In this document: piece after piece, positions 29,987-38,181 of the stretch
How the letters are laid out: every line of letters begins with the position of its first letter
Numbering within the stretch: position 1 is the first letter of the stretch
Assembly: GCF_004683865.2 (NCBI RefSeq)
Contig: NZ_CP038439.1
Coordinates: forward strand, 1,466,501-1,530,500
DNA length: 64,000 nucleotides
Direction: 5' to 3'
Origin: Paracoccus liaowanqingii
GTDB taxonomy: Bacteria > Pseudomonadota > Alphaproteobacteria > Rhodobacterales > Rhodobacteraceae
Position numbers and translations under genes: made by a program
The notes under the pieces: model-generated
The model's input: only the letters and a program-made list of their open reading frames with translations
Told to the model about the DNA's origin: nothing
Database searches by the model: none

Positions 29987-30030
29987 TCTTCTTCACGCAA
30001 ATATCCCGGGGGGGATCGCCGCAAGGCGAT
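29987..30030 (-). repeat. Modular intergenic repeat, copy C
   Basis: Inverted orientation: TCTTCTTCAC, GCAAATATCCC, GGGGGGG, then a small hairpin ATCGCC-GCAA-GGCGAT (30015-30030) with a GNRA loop. The right arm is the GTGAAGAAGA type. Confidence 0.7.
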
Positions 30031-30050
30031 GGGGGGCTGGCCCCCCTTTT
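30031..30050 (+). terminator. Terminator of the leucine operon
   Basis: GGGGGG-CTGG-CCCCCC hairpin followed by TTTTG, 62 bases after the last stop codon and continuous with repeat copy C. Confidence 0.7.
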
Positions 30051-30083
30051 GTTCCCCGGCCCCCACCCCCGACACCCGCCCAT

Positions 30084-30115
30084 GAAAAAGCCCGCCGCGC
30101 GGATGCGTGGCGGGC
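30084..30115 (-). terminator. Rho-independent terminator of glyA
   Basis: Read leftward: GCCCGCC/GGCGGGC stem with a GC-rich internal loop, followed by a run of five T. Confidence 0.75.
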
Positions 30116-30134
30116 CGATTCTGTCAGGCGCAGA

Positions 30135-31430
30135 TCACATGCCCTGATACAGCGGGAAGCGGGCGCACAGCTCGGCCACCTCGGCACGGACCTTCGCCTC
30201 GACCTCGACATTGCCCTCTTCGCCATGGGCGGCCAGGCCGTCGACGACCTCGACGATCCAGCGGGCGATCTGGCGGAACTCGGGCTCGGCAAAGCCGCGC
30301 GTGGTGCCGGCGGGGGCGCCGAGGCGGATGCCCGAGGTCACGAAGGGCTTCTCGGGATCGAAGGGCACGCCGTTCTTGTTGCAGGTGATGTGGGCGCGGC
30401 CAAGGGCTGCCTCGGTCGCCTTGCCGGTCACGCCCTTGGGACGCAGGTCGGCCAGGCACAGGTGGTTGTCGGTGCCGCCCGAGACGATGTCGATGCCGCC
30501 CTTCATCAGCTCGTCCGCCATGGCGGCGGCATTCTTGACCACCTGCGCCGCATAGGTCTTGAACTCGGGGCGCAGCGCCTCGCCGAAGGCCACGGCCTTG
30601 GCGGCGATCACATGCATCAGCGGTCCGCCCTGCAGGCCCGGGAAGACGGCAGAGTTCACCTTCTTGGCGATGTCGGCGTCGTTGGTCAGGATCAGACCGC
30701 CGCGCGGCCCGCGCAGCGACTTGTGCGTGGTCGAGGTGACCACATGCGCATGCGGGATGGGCGAGGCATGCACGCCGCCCGCGACCAGGCCCGCGATATG
30801 GGCCATGTCGACCATCAGATAGGCGCCGACCTCGTCCGCGATGGCGCGGAAGGCGGCCCAGTCCCAGCTGCGGCTGTAGGCGGTGCCGCCGGCGATGATC
30901 AGCTTGGGCTTGTTGGCGCGCGCGCTCTCGGCGATCGCCTCCATATCCAGCATCTGGTCCTGCGGACGCACGCCATAGCTGACCACGTTGAACCACTTGC
31001 CCGACATGTTGACCGGCGATCCGTGCGTCAGGTGCCCGCCCGAGTTCAGGTCGAGGCCCATGAAGGTGTCGCCGGGCTGCAGCAGCGCCAGGAACACGGC
31101 CTGGTTCATCTGGCTGCCGCTGTTGGGCTGCACGTTGGCATAGGCGCAGCCGAACAGCTCCTTGGCGCGCTCGATCGCCAGGTTCTCGGCGATGTCGACA
31201 TACTGGCAGCCGCCGTAATAGCGCTTGCCGGGATAGCCCTCGGCATACTTGTTCGTCAGGACGGAGCCCTGCGCCTCCATCACGGCGCGGCTGACGATGT
31301 TTTCCGAGGCGATCAGCTCGATCTCGTCGCGCTGGCGGCCCAGTTCCTGGGTGATGGCCTTGGCGATGTCGGGGTCACGGCTGGCCAGGGTTTCGGTGAA
31401 GAAGCCGTTGTCGCGGTGGGGTGCGTTCAT
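30135..31430 (-). CDS. glyA: Serine hydroxymethyltransferase
   Basis: A PLP enzyme interconverting serine and glycine with transfer of a one-carbon unit to tetrahydrofolate. The 431 residues are normal. The PLP lysine is in [11 protein letters not shown] near residue 235; the N-terminal Glu-Leu-Ile-Ala-Ser-Glu-Asn block is present. Start at 31430 is set by homology (Met-Asn-Ala-Pro); the longer in-frame extension to 31649 reads through the divergent promoter region. Confidence 0.97.
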   Translation of the reverse strand: MNAPHRDNGFFTETLASRDPDIAKAITQELGRQRDEIELIASENIVSRAVMEAQGSVLTNKYAEGYPGKRYYGGCQYVDIAENLAIERAKELFGCAYANVQPNSGSQMNQAVFLALLQPGDTFMGLDLNSGGHLTHGSPVNMSGKWFNVVSYGVRPQDQMLDMEAIAESARANKPKLIIAGGTAYSRSWDWAAFRAIADEVGAYLMVDMAHIAGLVAGGVHASPIPHAHVVTSTTHKSLRGPRGGLILTNDADIAKKVNSAVFPGLQGGPLMHVIAAKAVAFGEALRPEFKTYAAQVVKNAAAMADELMKGGIDIVSGGTDNHLCLADLRPKGVTGKATEAALGRAHITCNKNGVPFDPEKPFVTSGIRLGAPAGTTRGFAEPEFRQIARWIVEVVDGLAAHGEEGNVEVEAKVRAEVAELCARFPLYQGM

Positions 31431-31548
31431 CGGTCTTGCGTCCTTTGTGACTGAAAGGCGGGGTTGGCGCGTTCTACCGCAACGACGCCCTTGCGGAAAG
31501 TGACAAAACGACCCGCCGCGCCGCCGATGCGACCTGCGCGCGGGGCCC

Positions 31549-31566
31549 GCGCAAGGGGCCTTGCGC
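31549..31566. promoter_or_regulatory. Perfect 18-base palindrome between glyA and nadK
   Basis: GCGCAAGG-GG-CCTTGCGC lies about midway between the two divergent start codons. It has no T-run and could bind a dimeric regulator of either gene. Confidence 0.4.
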
Positions 31567-31593
31567 ACGGGGCTTGCCATCGCGGGCCTGGGG

Positions 31594-31616
31594 CGTGATG
31601 GTGCGGGTCCATCACG
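31594..31616. promoter_or_regulatory. Inverted repeat just before the nadK start
   Basis: CGTGATGG-N7-CCATCACG is perfect and ends 10 bases before the nadK ATG, next to its ribosome site (CAGGA). Either an operator or an mRNA hairpin that affects translation is possible. Confidence 0.4.
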
Positions 31617-31626
31617 GGACAGGACC

Positions 31627-32388
31627 ATGACGCCCAGGATCCACTTCACCGCCAGCCAGGCGGATGCGGCCCTTGCCGCCCGCGCGGCGCTGGTCGCGCG
31701 CTATGGCGATGCCGGGCCGGAGCGGGCCGAGGTGGTCGTGGCGCTTGGCGGCGACGGGTTCATGCTGCAGACGCTGCATGCGACGCGGGCGCGGGGGCTG
31801 CCGGTCTATGGCATGAACCGGGGCACCGTGGGCTTCCTGATGAACGTCTATGCCGAGGACGACCTGCCCGCGCGCGTGGCCGCCGCCGAGGAGACGGTCA
31901 TCAACCCGCTGCGGATGCGGGCCACCTGCGCCGACGGCACCTGCCACGAGGCGCTGGCCATCAACGAGGTCAGCCTGCTGCGCGAGGGCCCGCAGGCCGC
32001 CAAGCTGCGCATCCATGTCGACGGGCGGTTGCGGATGGAGGAACTGGTCTGCGACGGCGCGCTGGTGGCCACGCCCGCGGGCTCGACCGCCTACAACTAT
32101 TCCGCCCACGGCCCGATCCTGCCCATCGCGTCCGAGGTGCTGGCCCTGACGGCCATCGCGCCCTTCCGCCCGCGCCGCTGGCGGGGGGCGCTGCTGCCCA
32201 AGGCCGCCGAGGTGGTGGTCGAGGTGCTGAACCCCGAACGCCGCCCGGTGATGGCCGATGCCGACAGCCGGTCGGTGCGCCATGTCACCCGGGTCGAGAT
32301 CCGCAGCGCGGGCGACATCCGCCACCGGCTGCTGTTCGATCCCGGCCATGGGCTGGACGAGCGCCTGCTGCGCGAACAGTTCGTCTGA
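31627..32388 (+). CDS. nadK: NAD kinase
   Basis: It phosphorylates NAD to NADP. It is a 253-residue protein with the diagnostic Ala-Leu-Gly-Gly-Asp-Gly-Phe motif near residue 40, Asn-Arg-Gly-Thr-Val-Gly-Phe-Leu near 62, Asn-Glu-Val-Ser near 115, and Thr-Pro-Ala-Gly-Ser-Thr-Ala-Tyr near 152. It is short, as usual in alphaproteobacteria. It is divergent from glyA and convergent with the unknown gene at 32393, 4 bases away. Confidence 0.95.
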   Translation: MTPRIHFTASQADAALAARAALVARYGDAGPERAEVVVALGGDGFMLQTLHATRARGLPVYGMNRGTVGFLMNVYAEDDLPARVAAAEETVINPLRMRATCADGTCHEALAINEVSLLREGPQAAKLRIHVDGRLRMEELVCDGALVATPAGSTAYNYSAHGPILPIASEVLALTAIAPFRPRRWRGALLPKAAEVVVEVLNPERRPVMADADSRSVRHVTRVEIRSAGDIRHRLLFDPGHGLDERLLREQFV

Positions 32389-32392
32389 CAGC

Positions 32393-33424
32393 TCAGCCCG
32401 CGCAGATCTGCTGCAGCGCCAGCCATTGCGCATCCGTCAGCAGGTCGGCGGGCTCGACGCCGGCGCGGATCGGGTCGGCCTCGATCAGCGGCAGGACGGC
32501 GGCGCCGGTCGGGTCGATGCTGCGCGCATAGGGTTCGGTCGACAGGCCTAGGGGCGCGAAGGCCGGGGGCAGGGCGGCCAGATCGGGACGGGGGACGGGT
32601 CCGGCCAGCATCGCCTCGCCCAGACCCTCCATCGCGTCCCGGGGCAGGGTGCCAAGCGTCATCAGCCGCAGCGAGGCCATCAGCCCGGCATGGCGCAGCG
32701 CGTCCAGGGTGACGGCCTTGTCTTCGACCGCCAGCCGCGTGGCGACCAGATGGCCGGCGGCGGCCTCGGGGCCCGGCGCGGTGGTCAGCAGGTCGCTGCC
32801 CAGCACGTACAGATCGCCAGGCAGGCGGCGCGCGCCGTTCAGGGGGCCGGGCACCACCTGGATCAGGGCATCGGCGCCGATGAGGTCGGGCGACATCCAG
32901 TCCAGCACCTGCTGGCCCGAGGTCCGGCGGCAGACTGCGCCCGCGCTGCGCTCCAGATCGGCCAGCACCGCCAGCCCGACATTGCGGGCCTGCGCGGGCG
33001 GCGCGATGCGGGCGGCATGGCGGATCAGCGCGTCGGGCAGCCAGAAGACCAGCCCGGCCAGCATCACCAGCACGGCCGCCCCGGTGACCACGCCCCGCAG
33101 CCGACCGGGCGTGGCGCGATGCGCGGCGATGGCGCGCTGCACGCGCTCGATCGCCTCGATCATCAGCGGATCCTCGATCTCGACGGTCTCGTCGGGCGCG
33201 GTGCTGCTGGGGGTATAGAGCGCGGGCAGGCGCCCGGGATTGAGCCGCGTCACCGCCGGCAGCGACCAATGCGACAGGGGCCGGTCGGATTTGGGGTCCA
33301 TCATCGTCAGTGTCGCCTCGCCCACCGACACGATCACCTCGCGCAGGCGGGCATCGGGACGCTCGCGCCACGATCCCTGCGCCTCGAGGCGCTGGAATTC
33401 GGTCAGGGCGGTGGAGGAAGTCAT
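32393..33424 (-). CDS. Unknown single-pass membrane protein downstream of rpoH
   Basis: No family is recognised. The 343-residue protein has a soluble N-terminal part (1-105), one membrane helix at about 112-132, and a C-terminal domain with a Cys near 160 and several small-residue patches. The C-terminal domain resembles periplasmic or intermembrane peptidase-like annotations only vaguely, and no HExxH motif is seen. It follows rpoH by 93 bases that hold two hairpins, so it may be read through from rpoH. No ribosome site is evident before ATG 33424. Confidence 0.65.
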   Translation of the reverse strand: MTSSTALTEFQRLEAQGSWRERPDARLREVIVSVGEATLTMMDPKSDRPLSHWSLPAVTRLNPGRLPALYTPSSTAPDETVEIEDPLMIEAIERVQRAIAAHRATPGRLRGVVTGAAVLVMLAGLVFWLPDALIRHAARIAPPAQARNVGLAVLADLERSAGAVCRRTSGQQVLDWMSPDLIGADALIQVVPGPLNGARRLPGDLYVLGSDLLTTAPGPEAAAGHLVATRLAVEDKAVTLDALRHAGLMASLRLMTLGTLPRDAMEGLGEAMLAGPVPRPDLAALPPAFAPLGLSTEPYARSIDPTGAAVLPLIEADPIRAGVEPADLLTDAQWLALQQICAG

Positions 33425-33433
33425 GAAGTCAGC

Positions 33434-33469
33434 ATGGTCTGGGCGCATCCCGTGGCGTCAGCAGACCAT
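33434..33469 (-). other. Hairpin next to the start of the unknown membrane gene
   Basis: ATGGTCTG and CAGACCAT pair perfectly across a 20-base loop. In the leftward mRNA the structure ends 9 bases before the start codon and would cover the normal ribosome-binding position. Confidence 0.4.
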
Positions 33470-33471
33470 AG

Positions 33472-33504
33472 CGTCGCGCCGCATCGGGTCAATGCGGCGC
33501 GACG
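33472..33504 (-). other. Long hairpin after rpoH
   Basis: A perfect 13-base stem (CGTCGCGCCGCAT with ATGCGGCGCGACG) and a 7-base loop start 14 bases after the rpoH stop. No U-run follows on either strand, so it may be a processing or stability element or a weak terminator. Confidence 0.5.
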
Positions 33505-33517
33505 AATCCCGAACGGA

Positions 33518-34426
33518 TCATTCCGCTTCTGCGGCGATCTTCATGCCCTTTTCACGGGCGAGGACGCGCATGCGCTCCTGCAGCTTCTCGAAGGCGCGGA
33601 CCTCGATCTGGCGGATACGCTCGCGCGAGACGCTGTAGCGGGTGGACAGATCCTCCAGCGTCATCGGGTCGTCGCGCAGGCGGCGCTCCATCAGGATGTC
33701 CTTTTCGCGGTCGTTCAGCACGTCCATCGCGGCGACCAGCATGCGGCGGCGGGTGTCCAGCTCCTCGGTCTCGGCATAGGCCTCGGCCTGGTTGGCATCG
33801 GTATCCTCCAGCCAGTCCTGCCACTGCGCCGCCGATTCCCCGTCGCCCGAGCCGACCTGCGCGTTCAGCGAGGCGTCGCCCCCCGACAGGCGCCGGTTCA
33901 TGTCGACGACCTCTTTCTCGGTCACGTTCAGCTCGGTCGCGATCTGGGCGACGTTCTCGGGGCGCAGATCGCCCTCTTCCAGCGCGCCGATCTTGGACTT
34001 GGCCTTGCGCAGGTTGAAGAACAGCTTCTTCTGCGCGCTGGTGGTGCCCATCTTGACCAGCGACCAGGACCGCAGGATGTATTCCTGGATCGAGGCGCGG
34101 ATCCACCACATCGCATAGGTGGCCAGACGGAAGCCGCGCTCGGGATCGAACCGCTTGACCGCCTGCATCAACCCGACATTGGCCTCGCTGATGACCTCGG
34201 CCTGCGGCAGGCCGTAGCCGCGATAGCCCATGGCGATCTTGGCGGCCAGACGCAGGTGGCTGGTGACCAGCTGATGTGCGGCGGCGCTGTCCTCGTGATC
34301 GGCCCAGGCCTTGGCCAGCATGTATTCCTGCTCGGGCTCCAGCAGGGGAAACTTGCGGATCTCCTGCAGATAGCGGTTCATCCCCTGTTCGGGGCTGGGG
34401 GCGGGCAGATTTGCATAGGTGGCCAT
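33518..34426 (-). CDS. rpoH: RNA polymerase heat-shock sigma factor RpoH (sigma-32)
   Basis: A 302-residue sigma-70-family factor directing heat-shock gene transcription. The RpoH box, Gln-Lys-Lys-Leu-Phe-Phe-Asn-Leu-Arg, is present near residue 135 and settles identity; region 2 (Tyr-Ala-Met-Trp-Trp-Ile-Arg-Ala-Ser-Ile) and the region 4 helix-turn-helix (Tyr-Ser-Val-Ser-Arg-Glu-Arg-Ile-Arg-Gln-Ile-Glu) are intact. Two promoter candidates lie in the 109 bases before it. Rhodobacteraceae often carry two rpoH genes; which paralogue this is cannot be told. Confidence 0.97.
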   Translation of the reverse strand: MATYANLPAPSPEQGMNRYLQEIRKFPLLEPEQEYMLAKAWADHEDSAAAHQLVTSHLRLAAKIAMGYRGYGLPQAEVISEANVGLMQAVKRFDPERGFRLATYAMWWIRASIQEYILRSWSLVKMGTTSAQKKLFFNLRKAKSKIGALEEGDLRPENVAQIATELNVTEKEVVDMNRRLSGGDASLNAQVGSGDGESAAQWQDWLEDTDANQAEAYAETEELDTRRRMLVAAMDVLNDREKDILMERRLRDDPMTLEDLSTRYSVSRERIRQIEVRAFEKLQERMRVLAREKGMKIAAEAE

Positions 34427-34453
34427 GAGGAATGCCTTTCACTGAAACCCGGT

Positions 34454-34479
34454 AACGCAGCCTTGGACATGGGGGTTCC
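34454..34479 (-). promoter_or_regulatory. ECF-type promoter candidate (GGAAC-N17-CGTT) of rpoH
   Basis: Read leftward, GGAAC at 34479-34475 and CGTT at 34457-34454 are separated by exactly 17 bases, a full match to the alphaproteobacterial EcfG consensus. It lies 28 bases before the rpoH start. Many Rhodobacterales are thought to lack EcfG, so another ECF sigma factor is possible. Confidence 0.5.
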
Positions 34480-34511
34480 GGGCCGACATGTCGCAGCGGG
34501 GGAACCGAGCA

Positions 34512-34540
34512 ATGTGGGGCCGCCCCGGCACCGCGTCAAG
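34512..34540 (-). promoter_or_regulatory. Distal promoter candidate of rpoH (CTTG-N17-CCCCACAT)
   Basis: CTTGACG overlaps the rluD stop codon and is followed 17 bases after CTTG by CCCCACAT, close to the sigma-32 pattern CTTG/CCCCATNT. It may also serve as a housekeeping -35 (TTGACG). It would allow autoregulation by RpoH. Confidence 0.4.
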
Positions 34541-35570
34541 AGGCCGCGGCACCGATCCCGCGCAGGCGGTCCAGCAGCGTCTGCATGTCGGCGGGCAGGG
34601 GGCTGTCGAAGCCCATCTCGACCCCGCTGACCGGGTGGACGAAGCCCAGATGCGCCGCGTGCAGGGCCTGGCGCGAAAAGGCCTGCACCTCGGCTGCCAC
34701 CGATCCCAGCACGCGGGTCGAGGCCTTGCGCGCGCCGCCATAGACCGGATCGCCGATCAGCCCCAGCCCGGCATGGGCCATGTGGACGCGGATCTGGTGG
34801 GTGCGCCCGGTTTCCAGCCGGCATTCGACCAGCATGGCGACGGGCGGGGTGCCGAACCGTTCCAGCAGCCGGGCGCGGGTGACGGCATGGCGGCCCTTGT
34901 CGACATGGACCGCCTGCTTCTGGCGGTCGGTCGGGTGGCGGGCCAGATGGGTGGCGATTCGCAGCACGCCGCCCTCCTCGAAGCTGACCCCGGGGGTGGC
35001 GCGCAGGCGCGGGTCGGCGGCGTCAATCACCCCATGGGCCAGCGCCAGATAGCGGCGGGTCGCGCTGTGCGCCTCGAACTGGGCGGCCAGCCCGTGATGG
35101 GCGCGGTCGGATTTCGCCACCACCAGCAGGCCCGAGGTGTCCTTGTCGATGCGGTGCACGATGCCCGGGCGCTTCTCGCCGCCGATCCCCGACAGCGAAT
35201 CGCCGCAATGGGCCAGCAGCGCGTTGACCAGCGTGCCCGAGGGGCTGCCCGGCGCGGGATGGACGACCATGCCCGCCGGCTTGTCGATCACGATGAGGTC
35301 ATCGTCCTCATGCGCGATGACCAGCGGGATCGCCTCGGGGCGGGTGTGCACCTCTTCGGGCGGGGCCAGGGCGATATGGTATTCCTGCCCCTCGGCCACG
35401 CGGGCCTTGCCGTCGCGGGCCGGGCCGTCGGGGCCGGTGACGGACCCTTCGGCGATCAGGCGGGACAGGCGCGAGCGCGACAGGGCCGCCTGCTCTGGCA
35501 CCGCCAGCGCAAGGGCCTTATCAAGCCGGTCGGGCGGGTTGGCCGGGATGGTCACGGAAAGGATCGACAT
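34536..35570 (-). CDS. rluD: RluA-family 23S rRNA pseudouridine synthase (RluD-like)
   Basis: A 344-residue enzyme with an N-terminal S4 RNA-binding domain (Ser-Arg-Leu-Ser-Arg-Leu-Ile-Ala near 33) and a catalytic domain with Gly-Ile-Val-His-Arg-Ile-Asp-Lys-Asp-Thr-Ser-Gly-Leu, whose first Asp is the catalytic residue. Further motifs are Ala-Gly-Met-Val-Val-His-Pro and Gly-Arg-Thr-His-Gln-Ile-Arg-Val. RluD modifies helix 69; RluC-like specificity cannot be excluded. The start codon overlaps that of the divergent DUF6476 gene (CATG) and has no ribosome site. Confidence 0.92.
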   Translation of the reverse strand: MSILSVTIPANPPDRLDKALALAVPEQAALSRSRLSRLIAEGSVTGPDGPARDGKARVAEGQEYHIALAPPEEVHTRPEAIPLVIAHEDDDLIVIDKPAGMVVHPAPGSPSGTLVNALLAHCGDSLSGIGGEKRPGIVHRIDKDTSGLLVVAKSDRAHHGLAAQFEAHSATRRYLALAHGVIDAADPRLRATPGVSFEEGGVLRIATHLARHPTDRQKQAVHVDKGRHAVTRARLLERFGTPPVAMLVECRLETGRTHQIRVHMAHAGLGLIGDPVYGGARKASTRVLGSVAAEVQAFSRQALHAAHLGFVHPVSGVEMGFDSPLPADMQTLLDRLRGIGAAAS

Positions 35571-35880
35571 GGGGCAGGATGATACCGAATGGAAGCGCGC
35601 CGCGAAAGAGGTCCCGGAGCTGCGCTTTCTGAAGACGCTGGTCACGGGACTGACGCTGATCATGGGGGTGGGGATGGTCGCCGTCGTGGCGCTGCTGTGG
35701 ATGCGGCTGAACCAGCCGGTGCTGCCGGACCTGCCAAGCAGCATCGTGCTGCCCGAGGGCGTCCGACCCGCCGCGATCACCTTCGCCACCGACCGGATCG
35801 TGGTGGTGACGCAGACCGACCAGGTGCTGGTCTATGACCGGGCGGGCGAACCCGTCGGGCAGTTGCAGCTTCAGCCCTGA
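35569..35880 (+). CDS. DUF6476 family membrane protein
   Basis: A 103-residue protein with a cytoplasmic N-terminus, one membrane helix at about 25-48, and a periplasmic tail of beta character. Such proteins occur beside rluD in Rhodobacteraceae. The ribosome site GGAAAGGA at 35556-35563 lies inside rluD. Its stop overlaps the ubiK stop tail-to-tail by 10 bases. The function is unknown. Confidence 0.8.
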   Translation: MGQDDTEWKRAAKEVPELRFLKTLVTGLTLIMGVGMVAVVALLWMRLNQPVLPDLPSSIVLPEGVRPAAITFATDRIVVVTQTDQVLVYDRAGEPVGQLQLQP

Positions 35881-36128
35881 GGCGTGGTGCGCCCGGCTTC
35901 CAGCGTGTCCAGCCGCGCCTTCAGCTCGGCATTCTCGGTGCGGGCCTTGATCGCCATCTCGCGCACAGCCTCGAACTCCTCGCGGGTCACGAAGTCGCGG
36001 TCGGCCAGCCAGCGGTCGATCCAGCCCTTCATGGCGGTCTCGGCCTCGGTGCGGGCCCCCTGGGCCACGCCCATGGCATTGGTCATCAGCTTGGACATGT
36101 CGTCGAAGAAACGGTTTTGCGTGGTCAT
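35871..36128 (-). CDS. ubiK: UbiK-type accessory factor (BMFP/YqiC family)
   Basis: An 85-residue protein with an N-terminal amphipathic helix (Asn-Arg-Phe-Phe-Asp-Asp-Met-Ser-Lys-Leu-Met) and a C-terminal trimeric coiled coil (Thr-Arg-Glu-Glu-Phe-Glu-Ala-Val-Arg-Glu-Met). UbiK helps the aerobic ubiquinone-synthesis complex and binds lipid. It is divergent from lgt with 116 bases between them. Confidence 0.85.
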   Translation of the reverse strand: MTTQNRFFDDMSKLMTNAMGVAQGARTEAETAMKGWIDRWLADRDFVTREEFEAVREMAIKARTENAELKARLDTLEAGRTTPQG

Positions 36129-36244
36129 GTGAAAGGCCCCTTGGCTTGCGTTGCGTCCTATATGGTCCGGGGGGCGCCCGGGTTCAATGTGTTGACACCA
36201 CGGCCGCGGGCACTAGCGTGCGCGCCACATTCCAGCGAGGCCTC

Positions 36245-37126
36245 ATGATCCCCTTTCCCGATATCGCTCCCGAGATCTTCACGATCACCCTCGGGGGGTT
36301 CTCGCTGTCGCTGCGCTGGTACGCGCTGGCCTATCTGGCGGGGCTGATCATCGGCTGGCAGGTGATCGCCGCGATGATGCGCCGCCCCGCGATCTGGGGC
36401 GGCACGCCGCCGACCGAAGCCGACCGGGTGGACGACCTGCTGACCTGGGTCATCCTGGGGGTGATCCTGGGCGGGCGCTTGGGCTTCGTGCTGTTCTACG
36501 AGCCCGCCCACTACCTTTCCAACCCGGCGCAGATCCTGATGGTCTGGCAGGGCGGGATGAGCTTTCACGGCGGCTTCGCGGGGGTGATCGTGGCCACCTG
36601 GATCTGGTCGCGGGCGCAGGGCGTGCCGGTGCTGCGGCTGGCCGACGCGATGGCCGTGGTGGCGCCCATCGGCATCTTCTTCGGCCGCCTCGCCAACTTC
36701 ATCAATGCCGAGCTGTGGGGCCGCCCCACCGACCTTCCCTGGGGCGTCGTCTTTCCGGGCGATGCCGCGCAGGCCTGCCCCGGCGTCGTCGGTCCCTGCG
36801 CCCGCCATCCCAGCCAGCTCTACGAGGCCGGGCTGGAAGGGCTGGTCCTGGGCCTGATCCTGTGGGCCGTGGTGCGCGCGGGCGGGCTGCGGCGCCCGGG
36901 GCTGGCCTTCGGGATCTTCCTGGCCGGATATGGGCTGGCCCGCATCTTCGTCGAACTGTTCCGGGTCGCGGATCCGCAGTTCATCACGCCGGACAATCCG
37001 CTCGGGCACGTTCTGGGCGGGCCGGTGATCGGGCTGACCATGGGGCAGGTGCTGTCGCTGCCCATGGTGCTGATCGGGCTGGCGCTGATCTGGCGGGCCC
37101 GCGCCCGGCCGCCCCGGACGACATGA
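36245..37126 (+). CDS. lgt: Prolipoprotein diacylglyceryl transferase
   Basis: An inner-membrane enzyme that adds diacylglycerol to the lipobox cysteine of prelipoproteins. The 293 residues form about seven membrane helices. The signatures Ser-Phe-His-Gly-Gly-Phe-Ala-Gly near 113, Gly-Arg-Leu-Ala-Asn-Phe-Ile-Asn near 150, and Arg-His-Pro-Ser-Gln-Leu-Tyr-Glu-Ala near 188 are intact. ATG 36245 precedes the first conserved block; the in-frame upstream extension lies in the ubiK promoter region. Its stop overlaps the next start (ATGA). Confidence 0.96.
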   Translation: MIPFPDIAPEIFTITLGGFSLSLRWYALAYLAGLIIGWQVIAAMMRRPAIWGGTPPTEADRVDDLLTWVILGVILGGRLGFVLFYEPAHYLSNPAQILMVWQGGMSFHGGFAGVIVATWIWSRAQGVPVLRLADAMAVVAPIGIFFGRLANFINAELWGRPTDLPWGVVFPGDAAQACPGVVGPCARHPSQLYEAGLEGLVLGLILWAVVRAGGLRRPGLAFGIFLAGYGLARIFVELFRVADPQFITPDNPLGHVLGGPVIGLTMGQVLSLPMVLIGLALIWRARARPPRTT

Positions 37127-38181
37127 CGCCTCTGGCGGGCATCATCGCGGCGCGCATCCGCGCGACGGGGCCGATCGGGCTGGCCGAATACATGCGCATC
37201 TGCCTGATGGACAGTCGCCACGGCTATTACGCCACCCGCGATCCCTTCGGGGCGGCGGGCGACTTCACCACCGCCCCCGAGATCCACCAGATGTTCGGAG
37301 AGATGTGCGGGCTGGCCTTAGCGCAGGCTTGGCTGGATCAGGGGCGGCCCGCGCCCTTCACCCTGGTCGAGCCGGGGCCGGGGCGCGGCACGCTGATGGC
37401 CGACATGCTGCGCGCGATCCGGGTGGTGCCCGGCATGGCGGATGCGGCCCAGGTCGCGCTGATCGAGGCCTCGCCCCATCTGCGTCAGGTCCAGAGGGAC
37501 CGCTTGGGCGATGTCCTGCATCTCGACGGCATCGAGGATCTGCCGGACAACCCGCTGTTCCTGATTGGAAACGAGTTCATCGATGCCCTGCCCATCCGGC
37601 AGTTCCAGATGACCCCCGAGGGCTGGCGCGAGCGCATGGTCGGCCTGTCGGATGATGGCCTGCGCATGGGCCTGGGGCCGGTCGTCCCCCTGAACCGTCC
37701 CGGCCAACCCGGCGACATCGTCGAGGATTGCGCCGAGGGCGCCGCCTTTGCCGAGGCGCTGGCGCGGCGCATCGCGGCGCAGGGCGGGGCGGCGATCCTG
37801 ATCGATTACGGCGGCTGGAACGGCTATGGCGACACCTTCCAGGCGCTTCGCAACCACGCCCCCGAGGATCCCCTATCCCGGCCCGGAGAGGCCGACCTGA
37901 CCGCCCATGTCGATTTCGCCGCACTGGCGGCTGCAGGTCTGCGGGGCGGGGCGGTCGTCTCGCGCCCCGTGCGGCAGGGGGACTGGTTGGAAGCACTCGG
38001 CGCGCCCGCCCGGGCGGCGCGGCTGGCGCAGGCGGGGGACACGGGCGCGATGGCCGCGCTTCGACGCTTGACCGATCCGTCCGAAATGGGTCACCTGTTC
38101 AAGGCCATCGCGTTCTGGCCCACGGGCGCCCCGCCCGTGCCCGGTTTCGAGGCGCTGGAGGCCCATGCAGACGACGCTTGA
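37123..38181 (+). CDS. MidA/NDUFAF7-family SAM-dependent methyltransferase
   Basis: A 352-residue class I methyltransferase. Family blocks are Glu-Tyr-Met-Arg-Ile-Cys-Leu near 22, Gly-Asp-Phe-Thr-Thr-Ala-Pro-Glu near 46, the SAM-binding Val-Glu-Pro-Gly-Pro-Gly-Arg-Gly-Thr-Leu near 84, Gly-Asn-Glu-Phe-Ile-Asp-Ala-Leu-Pro near 149, and Ile-Asp-Tyr-Gly near 226. The mitochondrial homologue dimethylates an arginine of complex I subunit NDUFS2; a bacterial role in NADH dehydrogenase assembly is inference. It overlaps lgt by 4 and pgeF by 17 bases. Confidence 0.9.
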   Translation: MTPLAGIIAARIRATGPIGLAEYMRICLMDSRHGYYATRDPFGAAGDFTTAPEIHQMFGEMCGLALAQAWLDQGRPAPFTLVEPGPGRGTLMADMLRAIRVVPGMADAAQVALIEASPHLRQVQRDRLGDVLHLDGIEDLPDNPLFLIGNEFIDALPIRQFQMTPEGWRERMVGLSDDGLRMGLGPVVPLNRPGQPGDIVEDCAEGAAFAEALARRIAAQGGAAILIDYGGWNGYGDTFQALRNHAPEDPLSRPGEADLTAHVDFAALAAAGLRGGAVVSRPVRQGDWLEALGAPARAARLAQAGDTGAMAALRRLTDPSEMGHLFKAIAFWPTGAPPVPGFEALEAHADDA

